Source: Eubacterium sp. MSJ-21
GTDB taxonomy: Bacteria; Bacillota; Clostridia; Lachnospirales; Lachnospiraceae
Assembly (NCBI RefSeq): GCF_018918185.1
Contig: NZ_JAHLPZ010000001.1
Location: forward strand, 372,001-436,000
Direction of reading: 5' to 3'
Length of the DNA: 64,000 nucleotides
Positions 16,620 to 26,345 of the stretch are shown here, piece after piece. Numbering within the stretch: the stretch's first letter is position 1; each line of letters starts with the position of its first letter. The position numbers were made by a program, and so were the translations under genes. The notes beneath the pieces were generated by a model, which searched no databases, had not been told where the DNA came from, and was given only the letters and a program-made list of their open reading frames with translations.

Positions 16620-18710
16620 ATGACTAGAAGACCACAAAACAGGGAAAATAGAAGAAGACGAAAGCGAAAGGTATTTACCAACCGGATGCGCGGTAGATTG
16701 AAATTTGTGTTTGGGTGTGTCATGGTTGGATTTGGTGTGCTTGGTGCAAAAATTATCTGGATCAATGCACAAAAAGGAAGCCAGTATAAGCAGCAGGTGT
16801 TGACGCAGCAGGGCTATTCCAGCAAAGTGATTCCGTATAAGCGTGGTGATATTGTCGATGCGAACGGAACCGTGCTTGCGACGGATAAGAAGGTGTATGA
16901 TCTGATATTAGAGCCTGCCAATATCGTGCAGTATGAGAAGAAAAAGACGGCGACGGTATCAGCGCTGAAGGAATTTTTCGGATTTACAGATGAGGAGATC
17001 GCAGGATTTCTGGCAAATGAAAAATCGTACTATGTAGTGGCAAAGAAGGGCGTTGAGTACGAGGAAGTACAGAAATTTGAAGAATACTGCAAAACCGATG
17101 AAGGCTCCAATGTCGTTGGAATCTATTACGAAGAGCGGTATGTACGTGTCTATCCGAACAAAGAACTCGCGTGCCATCTGCTTGGATTTACCGTCAGCGG
17201 AAATGTCGGCATGTATGGCGTCGAGGAGTATTATAACAGCGAGTTAAATGGTACGAACGGACGGGAATACTCGTATCTGAATGAGGATTACGGCGTGACC
17301 AATTCGATTGAGCCGGCAACTAACGGCTATAACCTTGTGACAAGTATTGATGCAAATGTGCAGAAGATTGTTGAGGAAAAGGTAAAGGCAAAACTGGAGG
17401 AAGAGGACGCTAAGAATATATCCGTGCTCGTGATGAATCCGAAGAATTGTCAGATCATGGCGCTGTATAATTCCCATACATTTGATCCAAACGATGCTTA
17501 TGATCTGGATTCGACACAGTATCAGTTCGATACGCAGGAAGAACTCGAGGCATCCGGATTTTCCAGTTTTGAGGACTTTAAGCAAAACGGAACAGATGAA
17601 GAACATGTGGATGCGCTATACAAGGTATGGCGTAACTTCCCGGTATCAGATGTGTTTGAGCCGGGTTCTACCTATAAGACATTTACGATTTCCGGCGCAC
17701 TCGAAGAGGGTGTGATCACACCAGAGGATACATTCTTCTGTGATGGTGGTGAGCAGATTGAGGACCGTTATATACAGTGTCATTCCCATGATTACGGTGG
17801 ACATGGAATGGTCGACCTTTCCGGAGCGCTGGAGAAATCCTGCAACGATGCTTTGATGCAGATTGCAGCAAAGGAAGGAATTGCATTATTTGATAAATAT
17901 CAGGTGTTGTTTGGATTTGGACAGTCCACGAATGTCGATCTGCCGGGTGAACCAAGCGATTCCTCACTCAGTGGGCTCGTATACCATGCAGATAATATGG
18001 GAGCTGTATCCCTCGCGATATCTTCGTTTGGACAGGGTGTAACAACCTCAATGATGCAGGTTGGAACCGCATTTTGTTCTGCGATTAACGGCGGATATTA
18101 TTATGAGCCAAGTGTTGTACAGCGGATCGAAGATGAAAATGGCAATATCGTCCGGAATCTGGATCCTGTGTTAGTCAGAAGAACGATCTCGGAGGATGTA
18201 TCAGCACAGATGCGTCAGTTTTTAAAGAACGTAGTATCCGAAGGTACCGGTAAGAAAGCGACCGTTGAGGGTTACGAGATTGGAGGTAAGACCGGTACTG
18301 CCGAGAAGCTTCCACGAGGAAATGGAAAATACATTCTTTCCTTTATTGGATTTGCACCGGTGGACGATCCACAGGTTGTTATCTATGTCGTAGCGGATGA
18401 ACCGGAATTACAGTCAGGAAGTGGCGAGGCAGCGCATTTGTTTGCAGATATTGCAGAAGCTATCTTCCCATATTTGAATATTTACAAGACGGATGAGACA
18501 TATGATATTGATGAGGCAACGGCAGAGGATGAACCTGCAACGCCAATCTATGGTGGAGAAGCTCCGGCCAATGATGTAGCTGGTGGCAGCGACAACCCAT
18601 ATGTCGAGCAGTCCGGGGGTCAGACGACAACCGAGACAACGACAGAAGATCCGAGTGCAACGACAGAAGCGCCTGCACAGGACACAACGCAGGAAGCACC
18701 AACCGGATGA
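16620..18710 (+). CDS. Class B penicillin-binding protein (FtsI/PBP2 type)
   Basis: A 696-residue septal transpeptidase candidate. It has a basic N-terminus, one membrane anchor (about residues 25-45), a PBP dimerisation domain (RGDIVDANGTVLAT and following) and a transpeptidase domain with SxxK (PGSTYKTF), SxN (SCNDAL) and KTG (GGKTGTAEKL). No PASTA domains are present. The last 45 or so residues are a Thr/Glu/Pro-rich low-complexity tail, probably extracellular. GAGGT precedes the ATG. It cross-links peptidoglycan at the septum together with FtsW. Confidence 0.92.
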   Translation: MTRRPQNRENRRRRKRKVFTNRMRGRLKFVFGCVMVGFGVLGAKIIWINAQKGSQYKQQVLTQQGYSSKVIPYKRGDIVDANGTVLATDKKVYDLILEPANIVQYEKKKTATVSALKEFFGFTDEEIAGFLANEKSYYVVAKKGVEYEEVQKFEEYCKTDEGSNVVGIYYEERYVRVYPNKELACHLLGFTVSGNVGMYGVEEYYNSELNGTNGREYSYLNEDYGVTNSIEPATNGYNLVTSIDANVQKIVEEKVKAKLEEEDAKNISVLVMNPKNCQIMALYNSHTFDPNDAYDLDSTQYQFDTQEELEASGFSSFEDFKQNGTDEEHVDALYKVWRNFPVSDVFEPGSTYKTFTISGALEEGVITPEDTFFCDGGEQIEDRYIQCHSHDYGGHGMVDLSGALEKSCNDALMQIAAKEGIALFDKYQVLFGFGQSTNVDLPGEPSDSSLSGLVYHADNMGAVSLAISSFGQGVTTSMMQVGTAFCSAINGGYYYEPSVVQRIEDENGNIVRNLDPVLVRRTISEDVSAQMRQFLKNVVSEGTGKKATVEGYEIGGKTGTAEKLPRGNGKYILSFIGFAPVDDPQVVIYVVADEPELQSGSGEAAHLFADIAEAIFPYLNIYKTDETYDIDEATAEDEPATPIYGGEAPANDVAGGSDNPYVEQSGGQTTTETTTEDPSATTEAPAQDTTQEAPTG

Positions 18711-18782
18711 TGTAGAAAACAGGTATAGTTCGCACGCACAGGGAATACATTTTTATAAAATGAGAATTGGGCGATAGCGGAT

Positions 18783-20552
18783 ATGCAGCTTTTATTTACG
18801 AGTTCCCATCGGAAGCGATTGTTGATCGTAGTGATTGCATTTTTTACGTTATTGACTATAATAACGGTGAAGCTTGTTTCCATCATGACTGTGCAGGCGG
18901 ACGATTATGGATATCGGGCGCGTGCGGTACAGGAACGTGAGCGCAGCATCAAGGCAAAGCGCGGCAGCATCTATGATAGAAATGGTGTTGTGCTTGCTGG
19001 CAATCAGGCAGTCTGTTCGATCTCGGTGATCCACAACCAGATCGAAGATCCGGAGACTGTAATTCGGGTTCTCAGTGAGAAACTGGAACTACCGGAGGAA
19101 GATGTCCGGAGACGTGTAGAGAAACGCTCGGTGCGTGAGAAAATCAAAAGCAATGTGGACAAGGAACTGGCAGATGAGATCCGCGCGATGAATCTGGCAG
19201 GCGTTATGATTGATGAGGACTACAAACGGTATTATCCGTACAGTACACTGGCATCCCATGTGCTGGGATTTACAGGTAGCGACAATCAGGGTATTGTCGG
19301 GCTGGAAGTATACTATGATGATCTGTTGATGGGCGAAAATGGCAGCATCAACACCGTTACAAATGCCAGAGGCATTGAAGTGGAAAATATGGCGGAGAGA
19401 AGAGTGGAAGGCACAGCCGGACAAAATCTTGTCACGTCCATAGATATAAATATCCAGCAGTATATCACGCAGAAAGCGCTTGAGGTGCTGGAGAAAAAAC
19501 AGGCAAAACGCGTATGTATTATCGTGATGAATCCGCAGAATGGAGAGATCTATGCACTTGCGGATGTGCCGGAATACAACTTAAATGAACCGTTTACATT
19601 GAATTATGAGACGGGCGAAGCGGTAACGCAGGATATGCGGAACCAAATGTGGAGAAACTATTGTATCAGTGATACCTATGAGCCGGGTTCGACGTTCAAG
19701 ATTGTGACAGCGACAACTGCTTTTGAGCAGGGCGTGTTGCGCGTGGAAGATCAGTTTTACTGCCCGGGTTATCATATTGTGGAGGATCGCCGGATTCGGT
19801 GCCATAAGGTTGCCGGACATGGGGCAGAAACCTTCCGGGATGGTATCATGAATTCCTGTAATCCGGTGTTCATGCAGGTTGGAGAGCGTATTGGTGTCGA
19901 TGGTTTCTACAAAGGACTGAAGAAACTAGGATTGTTTGAGCAGACAGGTGTTGACTTGCCGGGCGAAGCAAATTCCATCTTCCATAAGCAGGAAAATGTT
20001 GGACCGGTCGAGCTTGCAACGATGTCGTTTGGGCAGTCGTTTCAGATCACGCCGTTACAGTTGATGCGTGCAGCAGCCGCAGTGGTGAATGGAGGAAATC
20101 TGGTCACACCCCATTTCGGTGTGTATACGACAGATGAAAATAACAATGTCACTGAGGTTTTGAAATATGAGACGAAGACAGGCGCGGTCAGCGAGGCAAG
20201 CAGTGAGACGATGAAAGAACTGCTTGAAGCAGTCGTTGCGGAAGGCACCGGACATCGGGCGTATATCGCCGGATATTCGATTGGAGGTAAGACGGCAACG
20301 AGTGAGAAACTGCCGCGAAGTGAGAATCGCTATATTTCATCTTTTCTTGGATTTTCACCGGCGGACAATCCGCAGGTTATGACACTGATTCTGATTGATG
20401 AACCGCAGGGTATCTATTATGGAGGTACGATTGCGGCACCGGTCGTAAGTGAGATATACGACAACATTCTGCCGTATCTCGGTATCTACAAGGACGAGAA
20501 CGCAGAGGAGGAGACGACGCAGACAATCAGCATCGACGATGCTGTGTTTTAA
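18783..20552 (+). CDS. Second class B penicillin-binding protein (SpoVD/FtsI type) with KTA motif
   Basis: A 589-residue transpeptidase with one N-terminal membrane segment (residues 13-35), dimerisation domain (KRGSIYDRNGVVLAG) and transpeptidase domain: SxxK in PGSTFKIV, SxN in SCNPVF. The third motif reads KTA (GGKTATSEKL) rather than KTG. The 73-base gap to the first PBP holds no strong ribosome site; only a weak GCGGA is near the ATG, so expression may be low. Position next to mraY-murD-ftsW suggests either the division PBP or the spore-cortex PBP SpoVD. Confidence 0.9.
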   Translation: MQLLFTSSHRKRLLIVVIAFFTLLTIITVKLVSIMTVQADDYGYRARAVQERERSIKAKRGSIYDRNGVVLAGNQAVCSISVIHNQIEDPETVIRVLSEKLELPEEDVRRRVEKRSVREKIKSNVDKELADEIRAMNLAGVMIDEDYKRYYPYSTLASHVLGFTGSDNQGIVGLEVYYDDLLMGENGSINTVTNARGIEVENMAERRVEGTAGQNLVTSIDINIQQYITQKALEVLEKKQAKRVCIIVMNPQNGEIYALADVPEYNLNEPFTLNYETGEAVTQDMRNQMWRNYCISDTYEPGSTFKIVTATTAFEQGVLRVEDQFYCPGYHIVEDRRIRCHKVAGHGAETFRDGIMNSCNPVFMQVGERIGVDGFYKGLKKLGLFEQTGVDLPGEANSIFHKQENVGPVELATMSFGQSFQITPLQLMRAAAAVVNGGNLVTPHFGVYTTDENNNVTEVLKYETKTGAVSEASSETMKELLEAVVAEGTGHRAYIAGYSIGGKTATSEKLPRSENRYISSFLGFSPADNPQVMTLILIDEPQGIYYGGTIAAPVVSEIYDNILPYLGIYKDENAEEETTQTISIDDAVF

Positions 20553-20593
20553 ATATTACAATACAAGCGATGGCTTGATAAAGGAGAGAAGAT

Positions 20594-21544
20594 ATGAAGT
20601 ACGACATAATTGTTCCAGCATTGATAGCATTTGGTGTGAGTGTGATCTTAAGTCCGATCATTATTCCATTCTTAAAGAAACTGAAGTTCGGGCAGTTTGT
20701 GCGTGACGATGGACCGGAATCGCATCTGAAGAAGTCGGGAACGCCGACGATGGGTGGATTGATCATCCTGTTCAGTATCGTGATTACATCACTCTTTTAC
20801 ATCAAGGATCATAAGGAGATCGTTCCAATCCTGTTTGCAACATTGGGATTTGGTCTGGTTGGTTTCTTGGATGACTTTATCAAGGTTGTTATGAAGCGGT
20901 CACTTGGGCTTCGTGCATGGCAGAAGATGTTGGGACAGTTTTTGGTAACAGGTGTTTTTGCATATTACATTCATGCATATACGGATCTTGGAACTACGAT
21001 GATTATTCCATTTACACATAAGGTAGTTGACCTTGGATGGGTTTATTTCCCATTGATGTTCTTCGTTATGCTTGGTACAGCAAACGGTGCGAACTTTACA
21101 GATGGCCTGGATGGATTGGCATCCTCCGTTACCGTATTGATTGCAACCTTTTTCGCGATTGCATCTATCGCGGCAGGCTCTGGTGTAACACCGATTACAT
21201 GTGCAGTCGTAGGAAGCCTGCTTGGCTTTTTGGTATACAATGTCTATCCAGCACGTGTGTTCATGGGAGATACCGGATCACTGGCATTGGGTGGATTTGT
21301 TGCGTCGACAGCGTATATGCTGCAGATGCCACTGATTATATTGATCGTTGCATTTATTTATCTGGCAGAGGTGCTTTCTGTTATTATTCAGGTTGTAAGC
21401 TTCAAGACAACTGGAAAGCGTGTATTCAAGATGGCACCGATCCATCATCATTTTGAGCTTTGCGGATGGCCGGAGACAAAGGTCGTTGCGATCTTCTCGA
21501 TCGTTACAACGATTCTGTGTCTGGTTGGTATTCTGGCAATTTAG
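20594..21544 (+). CDS. mraY: Phospho-MurNAc-pentapeptide transferase
   Basis: A 316-residue ten-helix enzyme that forms lipid I from UDP-MurNAc-pentapeptide and undecaprenyl phosphate. Motifs: KKSGTPTMGG, FLDDFIK with the metal-binding Asp pair, ANGANFTDGLDGLA, and the C-terminal MAPIHHHFEL. AAGGAGAG precedes the start. Standard position before murD. Confidence 0.97.
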   Translation: MKYDIIVPALIAFGVSVILSPIIIPFLKKLKFGQFVRDDGPESHLKKSGTPTMGGLIILFSIVITSLFYIKDHKEIVPILFATLGFGLVGFLDDFIKVVMKRSLGLRAWQKMLGQFLVTGVFAYYIHAYTDLGTTMIIPFTHKVVDLGWVYFPLMFFVMLGTANGANFTDGLDGLASSVTVLIATFFAIASIAAGSGVTPITCAVVGSLLGFLVYNVYPARVFMGDTGSLALGGFVASTAYMLQMPLIILIVAFIYLAEVLSVIIQVVSFKTTGKRVFKMAPIHHHFELCGWPETKVVAIFSIVTTILCLVGILAI

Positions 21545-21548
21545 AGGA

Positions 21549-21588
21549 GGAAGCATCATGAACGAAGTGAATGATTTAGGATGCTTCC
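21549..21588 (+). promoter_or_regulatory. Hairpin over the ribosome site of a leader ORF
   Basis: GGAAGCATC (21549-21557) is an exact inverted match to GATGCTTCC (21580-21588). The left arm includes part of the AGGAGG ribosome site of the 18-codon frame that starts at 21558. It could gate translation between mraY and murD. Confidence 0.5.
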
Positions 21589-21614
21589 GACGACCTGCCG
21601 CCGAACGAATGTGA
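21558..21614 (+). CDS. Possible 18-residue leader peptide between mraY and murD
   Basis: An 18-codon frame (MNEVNDLGCFRRPAAERM) with GAGGAGG seven bases upstream, starting 14 bases after mraY. It ends 31 bases before murD. Arg and Pro codons cluster in the second half. No homologue is recognised. It could be a translated leader that couples mraY and murD translation, or a chance frame in a leader hairpin. Confidence 0.35.
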   Translation: MNEVNDLGCFRRPAAERM

Positions 21615-21645
21615 GGGGGCGATACATATATTAGGAGGAACCATT

Positions 21646-23013
21646 ATGAACGATAAGAAAGTATTAGTTGCAGGAGCAGGAAAAAGTGGAATCTGTGCAA
21701 GTGAACAGCTTCTTCGGAATGGAGAACAGGTTGTGCTGTTTGATGAGAATCCGAAGGGAACACTCACGGAAGCGGTGATTCTTGAAAAGCTCGGCTTTGA
21801 TAAGAAACCAGAGGCTTTGACAATCTGGCTTGGCGCACTGACAGATGAATTACTTGCGGATATTTCCTGTATGGTTATAAGTCCGGGAATCCCGGTCGAT
21901 GCACCATTTGCACGCAAAGTAAAAGAGGCTGGCATTCCGGTATGGAGTGAGATTGAGCTTGCATATACTTACGAGAAGGGTACAGTGGCAGCTATCACAG
22001 GTACGAACGGAAAGACGACAACGACAACACTGGTCGGTGAAATAATGAAAGCTTACAACGAGAAAACATTTGTCGTGGGAAATATTGGAATCCCATACAC
22101 AAGCCTGTCAGATCAAAGTACAGAGGATTCTGTTACGGTTGCGGAGATCAGCAGCTTCCAGCTGGAGACAATTCATACATTCCGCCCACATGTGAGCGCG
22201 ATACTGAATATTACACCGGATCATCTGAACCGGCATTATACATTTGAAAACTATGCGAACTGCAAGCTGGATATCACGAAGAACCAGACGAAAGAAGATT
22301 ATGCAGTGATGAATTACGATGATCCGGAGACGGTGAAGCGTATTGATAAGGTTCCGGCAACGGTGATTTTGTTCAGCCATAAAAAGGAACTGGAGTCCGG
22401 TGTGATCGTCAAAGATGGTGCGGTTGTGATCCGGGAGAATGGCAAAGAGACCTATGTGATGCCGCTTTCCGAGTTCCAGCTTCTGGGAGATCACAATATA
22501 GAGAATCTTTTGGCAGCGGTTGCAATATCATATTATATGGGAGCTGATATTGCCACGATCCGTAAGGTATGTGGTGCATTTAAGGGTGTGGCACACCGGA
22601 TCGAATATGTCCGCACGTTAAATGATGTCAATTATTATAATGATTCCAAGGGTACGAATCCGGATGCTGCAATCAAGGCAATCCAGTCGATGGTGCGTCC
22701 GACGTTCCTGATCGGTGGTGGTTATGATAAGAAGTCTACTTATGATGAGTGGATTGAGAGCTTTGACGGCAAGGTAAAATGTCTGCTTCTGATCGGACAG
22801 ACGGCACAGGATATTGCAGATTGTGCAAGAAAACATGGATTTGAAAACATTGAAATGATGGATGATTTAAAACAGGTTGTGGAATATTGTCATACACATG
22901 CACAGCCGGGTGATGCGGTACTTCTTTCGCCGGCATGCGCAAGCTGGGGAATGTTTGACAATTATGAGCAGCGTGGAGATATGTTTAAGGAATATGTAAA
23001 TGCGCTTTCATAG
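21646..23013 (+). CDS. murD: UDP-MurNAc-L-alanine--D-glutamate ligase
   Basis: A 455-residue Mur ligase that adds D-glutamate to UDP-MurNAc-L-Ala. It has an N-terminal Rossmann region (VLVAGAGKSG), ATP loop GTNGKTTTTTL, EISSFQLE, and the C-terminal domain with YNDSKGTNPDAA and SPACASWGMFDNYEQRG, both typical of MurD. AGGAGG precedes the ATG. Confidence 0.97.
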   Translation: MNDKKVLVAGAGKSGICASEQLLRNGEQVVLFDENPKGTLTEAVILEKLGFDKKPEALTIWLGALTDELLADISCMVISPGIPVDAPFARKVKEAGIPVWSEIELAYTYEKGTVAAITGTNGKTTTTTLVGEIMKAYNEKTFVVGNIGIPYTSLSDQSTEDSVTVAEISSFQLETIHTFRPHVSAILNITPDHLNRHYTFENYANCKLDITKNQTKEDYAVMNYDDPETVKRIDKVPATVILFSHKKELESGVIVKDGAVVIRENGKETYVMPLSEFQLLGDHNIENLLAAVAISYYMGADIATIRKVCGAFKGVAHRIEYVRTLNDVNYYNDSKGTNPDAAIKAIQSMVRPTFLIGGGYDKKSTYDEWIESFDGKVKCLLLIGQTAQDIADCARKHGFENIEMMDDLKQVVEYCHTHAQPGDAVLLSPACASWGMFDNYEQRGDMFKEYVNALS

Positions 23014-23055
23014 GAAAGCTGAAAATGGAAAGAAAAAGACAGGAGTGTCTGAGCT

Positions 23056-24219
23056 ATGGCATATGGCAGAAGAAAATTGAAAAAGAATAAGATATTCGCG
23101 ACAGGTGGATATATGGATTATCAGACGATTTTCTTGGTTGTCGTTTTGCTGGCGTTTGGTGTCATGATGGTATACAGCGCGAGCGCATACCGGGCATCAC
23201 TTTCCGGACTTTCGAGTGGATATTTTGCGATGCGTCAGGGCATCATTGGATTGGCAGGTATCATTGTCATGATGCTGGTTTCTTGTTTAAACTATCAGTT
23301 TTACAAGCACCGGTTGATGCAACGGCTGATTGCGACAGCGATGATTGCCTGTGCCGGTATTGCGCTTGTACTCGGTGTATCTTCTCATGGTTCACAGCGT
23401 TGGATTGAGGTTGCAGGTGTTCAGCTGCAACCATCCGAGATTGTAAAGCTGCTGATCATCCTGTATCTGCCGAGTGCATGTGTGAAGCATCCGAAATACC
23501 TGACCTCTTACCAGGGAATCATCCGGCTGATTGCACCATGTATTGTGAGTGCAGGGTTGATTGCGAAAGAGAACTTAAGTACTGCGGTTGTCTGTGTGGC
23601 AATCATGGTCGTTATTATATTTGTTGCATGTCCGGATTACAAGATTCTGGTTATGCCAGTCATTGCACTGGCGATCGCTGGTGTGCTGCTTATCACAACA
23701 GTTGGTTATCGTGGTAATCGAATTGATGCATGGCTGCATCCGGAGACAAGTGATTCCGGATATCAGACGATGCAGTCACTGTATGCGATCGGTTCTGGAG
23801 GATTGTTTGGAAAGGGATTAGGACAGAGTATCCAGAAGTTGGGTTTTCTTCCAGAGTCTCACAACGATATGATCTTTGCAATCATCTGCGAGGAACTTGG
23901 ATTGTTTGGTGCACTTTGCGTCATTGCATTGTTCGTCATGCTGATCGTACAGCTTCGCTATATTGCAAATCATGCCAGAGACCGATATGGCGCATTGGTT
24001 GTAACAGGAGTTATGACACATATTGCAGTGCAGATGATCATCAACGTCGGTGTTGTTACCAATGTTATCCCGAACACGGGCGTGCCGCTTCCGTTTATCA
24101 GCTATGGTGGTACATCACTTGCTTTTTTGATGGTGGAAATGGGATTTGTGTTAAGTGTATCAAGACAGATGCTTCCATATGAGGCACCTACGAAACAGGA
24201 GCTGCAAATGCAGCGGTAG
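23056..24219 (+). CDS. ftsW: FtsW/SpoVE-type SEDS glycosyltransferase
   Basis: A 387-residue polytopic SEDS protein, which polymerises lipid II together with a class B PBP. Family landmarks are MVYSASAY near the N-terminus, GSQRWIEVAGVQLQPSEI, and the late NVGVVTNVIPNTGVPLPFIS stretch before SYGGTS. The N-terminus is basic (GRRKLKKNK). Whether it serves division (FtsW) or sporulation (SpoVE) cannot be decided here; its place in the dcw cluster favours division. Confidence 0.93.
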   Translation: MAYGRRKLKKNKIFATGGYMDYQTIFLVVVLLAFGVMMVYSASAYRASLSGLSSGYFAMRQGIIGLAGIIVMMLVSCLNYQFYKHRLMQRLIATAMIACAGIALVLGVSSHGSQRWIEVAGVQLQPSEIVKLLIILYLPSACVKHPKYLTSYQGIIRLIAPCIVSAGLIAKENLSTAVVCVAIMVVIIFVACPDYKILVMPVIALAIAGVLLITTVGYRGNRIDAWLHPETSDSGYQTMQSLYAIGSGGLFGKGLGQSIQKLGFLPESHNDMIFAIICEELGLFGALCVIALFVMLIVQLRYIANHARDRYGALVVTGVMTHIAVQMIINVGVVTNVIPNTGVPLPFISYGGTSLAFLMVEMGFVLSVSRQMLPYEAPTKQELQMQR

Positions 24220-24255
24220 ATCAGGGCGGTACATAGGAACAAAAGGAGAATTGTT

Positions 24256-24957
24256 TTGAAAAAACATTGGATAATATTGTTTATACTTGTAGTGATAGTT
24301 GGAACGCTTGCGTACCTGTCGACCTGGACGGTAGACAAGGTGCAGGTGGAAGGCTGCGAGATTGTAAACACACAGTCAGTCAGTGATGCAATGAAAGAAC
24401 AGGCACCGCTGGATAACACATTGCTTTTGTATTTAAAGAGTAAAATGAACAAACTAAAAGAACTTTCTTTTGTGAGTAAGATGAATCTGGAACTGACAGA
24501 TAAAAATACAGTAACCGTGACAATATACGAAAAATCCATAGCCGGCTGTGTGTTACATAAGGGCGACTATGTGTATTTTGATAAAGATGGTATAGTATTG
24601 GATTCGTCAAAAACACGTGTCGGAAGTGTACCACTCATCAAAGGTCTGACCTTTACAGAGTGGGAAACAGGCAAGAAGCTTCCGAGCGATGATGACAGAA
24701 AATTCCAGACAATACTGACCATTACGCAGTTGGTGGAAAAATATGACCTGGAGATTGATGGTATCAAGTTCACCGCTGAAAATGAAATTGTTCTCCAACA
24801 TGGAGGCATTACAATTGAATTGGGAGAGGGGGAATATCTGGCGGTTCAGATGATGAATCTGGGCAATATACTGAAAAATCTGGAAGGTATGTCCGGAACA
24901 TTGTATATGAAAGACTTTGATTCGGAAAACGCAACTGCGAGCTTTAGCAAAAATTAA
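24256..24957 (+). CDS. divIB: DivIB/FtsQ division protein
   Basis: A 233-residue bitopic protein: short cytoplasmic N-terminus, one membrane segment (about residues 5-25), then a POTRA domain (VDKVQVEGCEIV) and the FtsQ/DivIB beta domain (GDYVYFDKDGIVL). It stabilises the FtsL/DivIC-PBP complex. The start codon is TTG at 24256 with AAAAGGAG in front; there is no in-frame ATG with a ribosome site. Confidence 0.85.
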   Translation: MKKHWIILFILVVIVGTLAYLSTWTVDKVQVEGCEIVNTQSVSDAMKEQAPLDNTLLLYLKSKMNKLKELSFVSKMNLELTDKNTVTVTIYEKSIAGCVLHKGDYVYFDKDGIVLDSSKTRVGSVPLIKGLTFTEWETGKKLPSDDDRKFQTILTITQLVEKYDLEIDGIKFTAENEIVLQHGGITIELGEGEYLAVQMMNLGNILKNLEGMSGTLYMKDFDSENATASFSKN

Positions 24958-24977
24958 TGGAATTTTACGTAAACCTA

Positions 24978-25006
24978 TTGATTATTTCAAAAAAAACCTA
25001 TATTAT
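24978..25006 (+). promoter_or_regulatory. ftsZ promoter
   Basis: TTGATT (24978-24983), 17 bp, TATTAT (25001-25006) in a very AT-rich stretch; ftsZ can thus be transcribed apart from the dcw operon. Confidence 0.65.
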
Positions 25007-25048
25007 ATAGGATAATAATGCGCAAATAGAATAAAGGAGGAAAAGACC

Positions 25049-26272
25049 TTGCTTGAAATAAAATCGAATGACGAGAAAACCCCTGCAAGAATCCTTGTGA
25101 TTGGTGTAGGTGGAGCTGGTAACAATGCAGTAAACAGAATGATTGATGAGAATGTGGAAGGTGTCGAACTGATTGCCATCAACACAGACAAGCAGATTTT
25201 ATCACAGAATCGTGCTACAACAAAGATTCAGATTGGTGAGAAGCTGACGAAGGGACTCGGTGCAGGAGCAAAGCCGGAAATCGGAGCAAATGCAGTAGAG
25301 GAAAATAGAGAAGAGATTACCGATATCATGAAGGATGCCAATATGGTATTCGTTACTTGTGGTATGGGTGGTGGTACTGGTACAGGTGCTGCTCCGGTCG
25401 TTGCAGAGATTGCAAGAAATCTTGGGATTCTGACTGTCGGTGTTGTAACAAAACCATTCTCTTTTGAAGGTAAGCCTCGTATGAACAATGCCATTAATGG
25501 TATTGCAAAGCTGAAAGAAAACGTAGATACTCTGATTGTTATTCCAAACGACAAGCTGTTACAGATCTGTGATAAGCGTACAAGCATTCCGGAAGCTTTG
25601 AAAAAAGCGGATGAGGTATTGCAGCAGGGTGTACAGGGAGTAACAGACCTGATCAACAAGCCGGGTCTGATCAACCTTGACTTTGCCGATATCCAGACAG
25701 TTATGCGTGACAAGGGTGTCGCTCATATCGGTATCGGTCGTGCCAGTGGTGATAACAAGGCAGTGGATGCAATCAAGTCTGCTATGGACAGCCCATTGCT
25801 GGAGACAACTGTCAGTGGTGCAAGCGATATCATCGTAAACTTCTCAGGAAATATTGGTATCGTGGAAGCATACGATGCAATCACATACCTGACAGAGGTT
25901 GCTGGAGACAGCGCAAATATCATATTTGGTACTGTAGATAATGATGTGATGGGTGAGGATGTATGTATCACAATCATCGCAACAGGTATTGAGGACAATG
26001 CGGCAACACAGCCGATTATGCAGAATCCTGTAAAGTCTTCTGCTGTAAAGCCGACGGTAGCACCGGTTGGAAAGACTCCTACATATGCGAGCCAGCCAAT
26101 TACAAGTGTAAAGCCAATGGGAACCGCAACAAAGCCGTCTTTCATGTCTACTCCGGCAGCGAAGCCATCGGTAAGTGCTGATATTTCAAGTGCAGCAAAG
26201 CCGGCTCCTGCAAAGAGAGAAACAGGTAATGGCGGTGGAATCAAGATTCCGGATTTCCTCAAGCGTGGATAA
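25049..26272 (+). CDS. ftsZ: Cell division protein FtsZ
   Basis: A 407-residue tubulin-like GTPase that forms the Z ring. It has the tubulin signature [11 protein letters not shown], the NxDxxD-type T7 region, a variable Ala/Pro/Ser/Lys-rich linker (about residues 320-390) and the conserved C-terminal peptide [12 protein letters not shown] that binds partner proteins. The start is TTG at 25049 with AAAGGAGG upstream. No ftsA is present near it. Confidence 0.97.
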   Translation: MLEIKSNDEKTPARILVIGVGGAGNNAVNRMIDENVEGVELIAINTDKQILSQNRATTKIQIGEKLTKGLGAGAKPEIGANAVEENREEITDIMKDANMVFVTCGMGGGTGTGAAPVVAEIARNLGILTVGVVTKPFSFEGKPRMNNAINGIAKLKENVDTLIVIPNDKLLQICDKRTSIPEALKKADEVLQQGVQGVTDLINKPGLINLDFADIQTVMRDKGVAHIGIGRASGDNKAVDAIKSAMDSPLLETTVSGASDIIVNFSGNIGIVEAYDAITYLTEVAGDSANIIFGTVDNDVMGEDVCITIIATGIEDNAATQPIMQNPVKSSAVKPTVAPVGKTPTYASQPITSVKPMGTATKPSFMSTPAAKPSVSADISSAAKPAPAKRETGNGGGIKIPDFLKRG

Positions 26273-26285
26273 GTAAGCAGGAACT

Positions 26286-26324
26286 AAAGGGACTGTTGTG
26301 TTATATGTGCAACAGTCCCTTTTT
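26286..26324 (+). terminator. Terminator after ftsZ
   Basis: AAAGGGACTGTTG pairs with CAACAGTCCCTTT around an 11-base loop and is followed by a T run. It ends the dcw operon. Confidence 0.93.
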
Positions 26325-26345
26325 ATAGTATAGAGGGGAGGATAT

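Noticed and set aside
16601-16620. GGTTGAGGTAAAAG as a third regulator box
   Set aside because: Only part of the 19-mer matches and the second TTGAG is missing; it is the PBP ribosome site.
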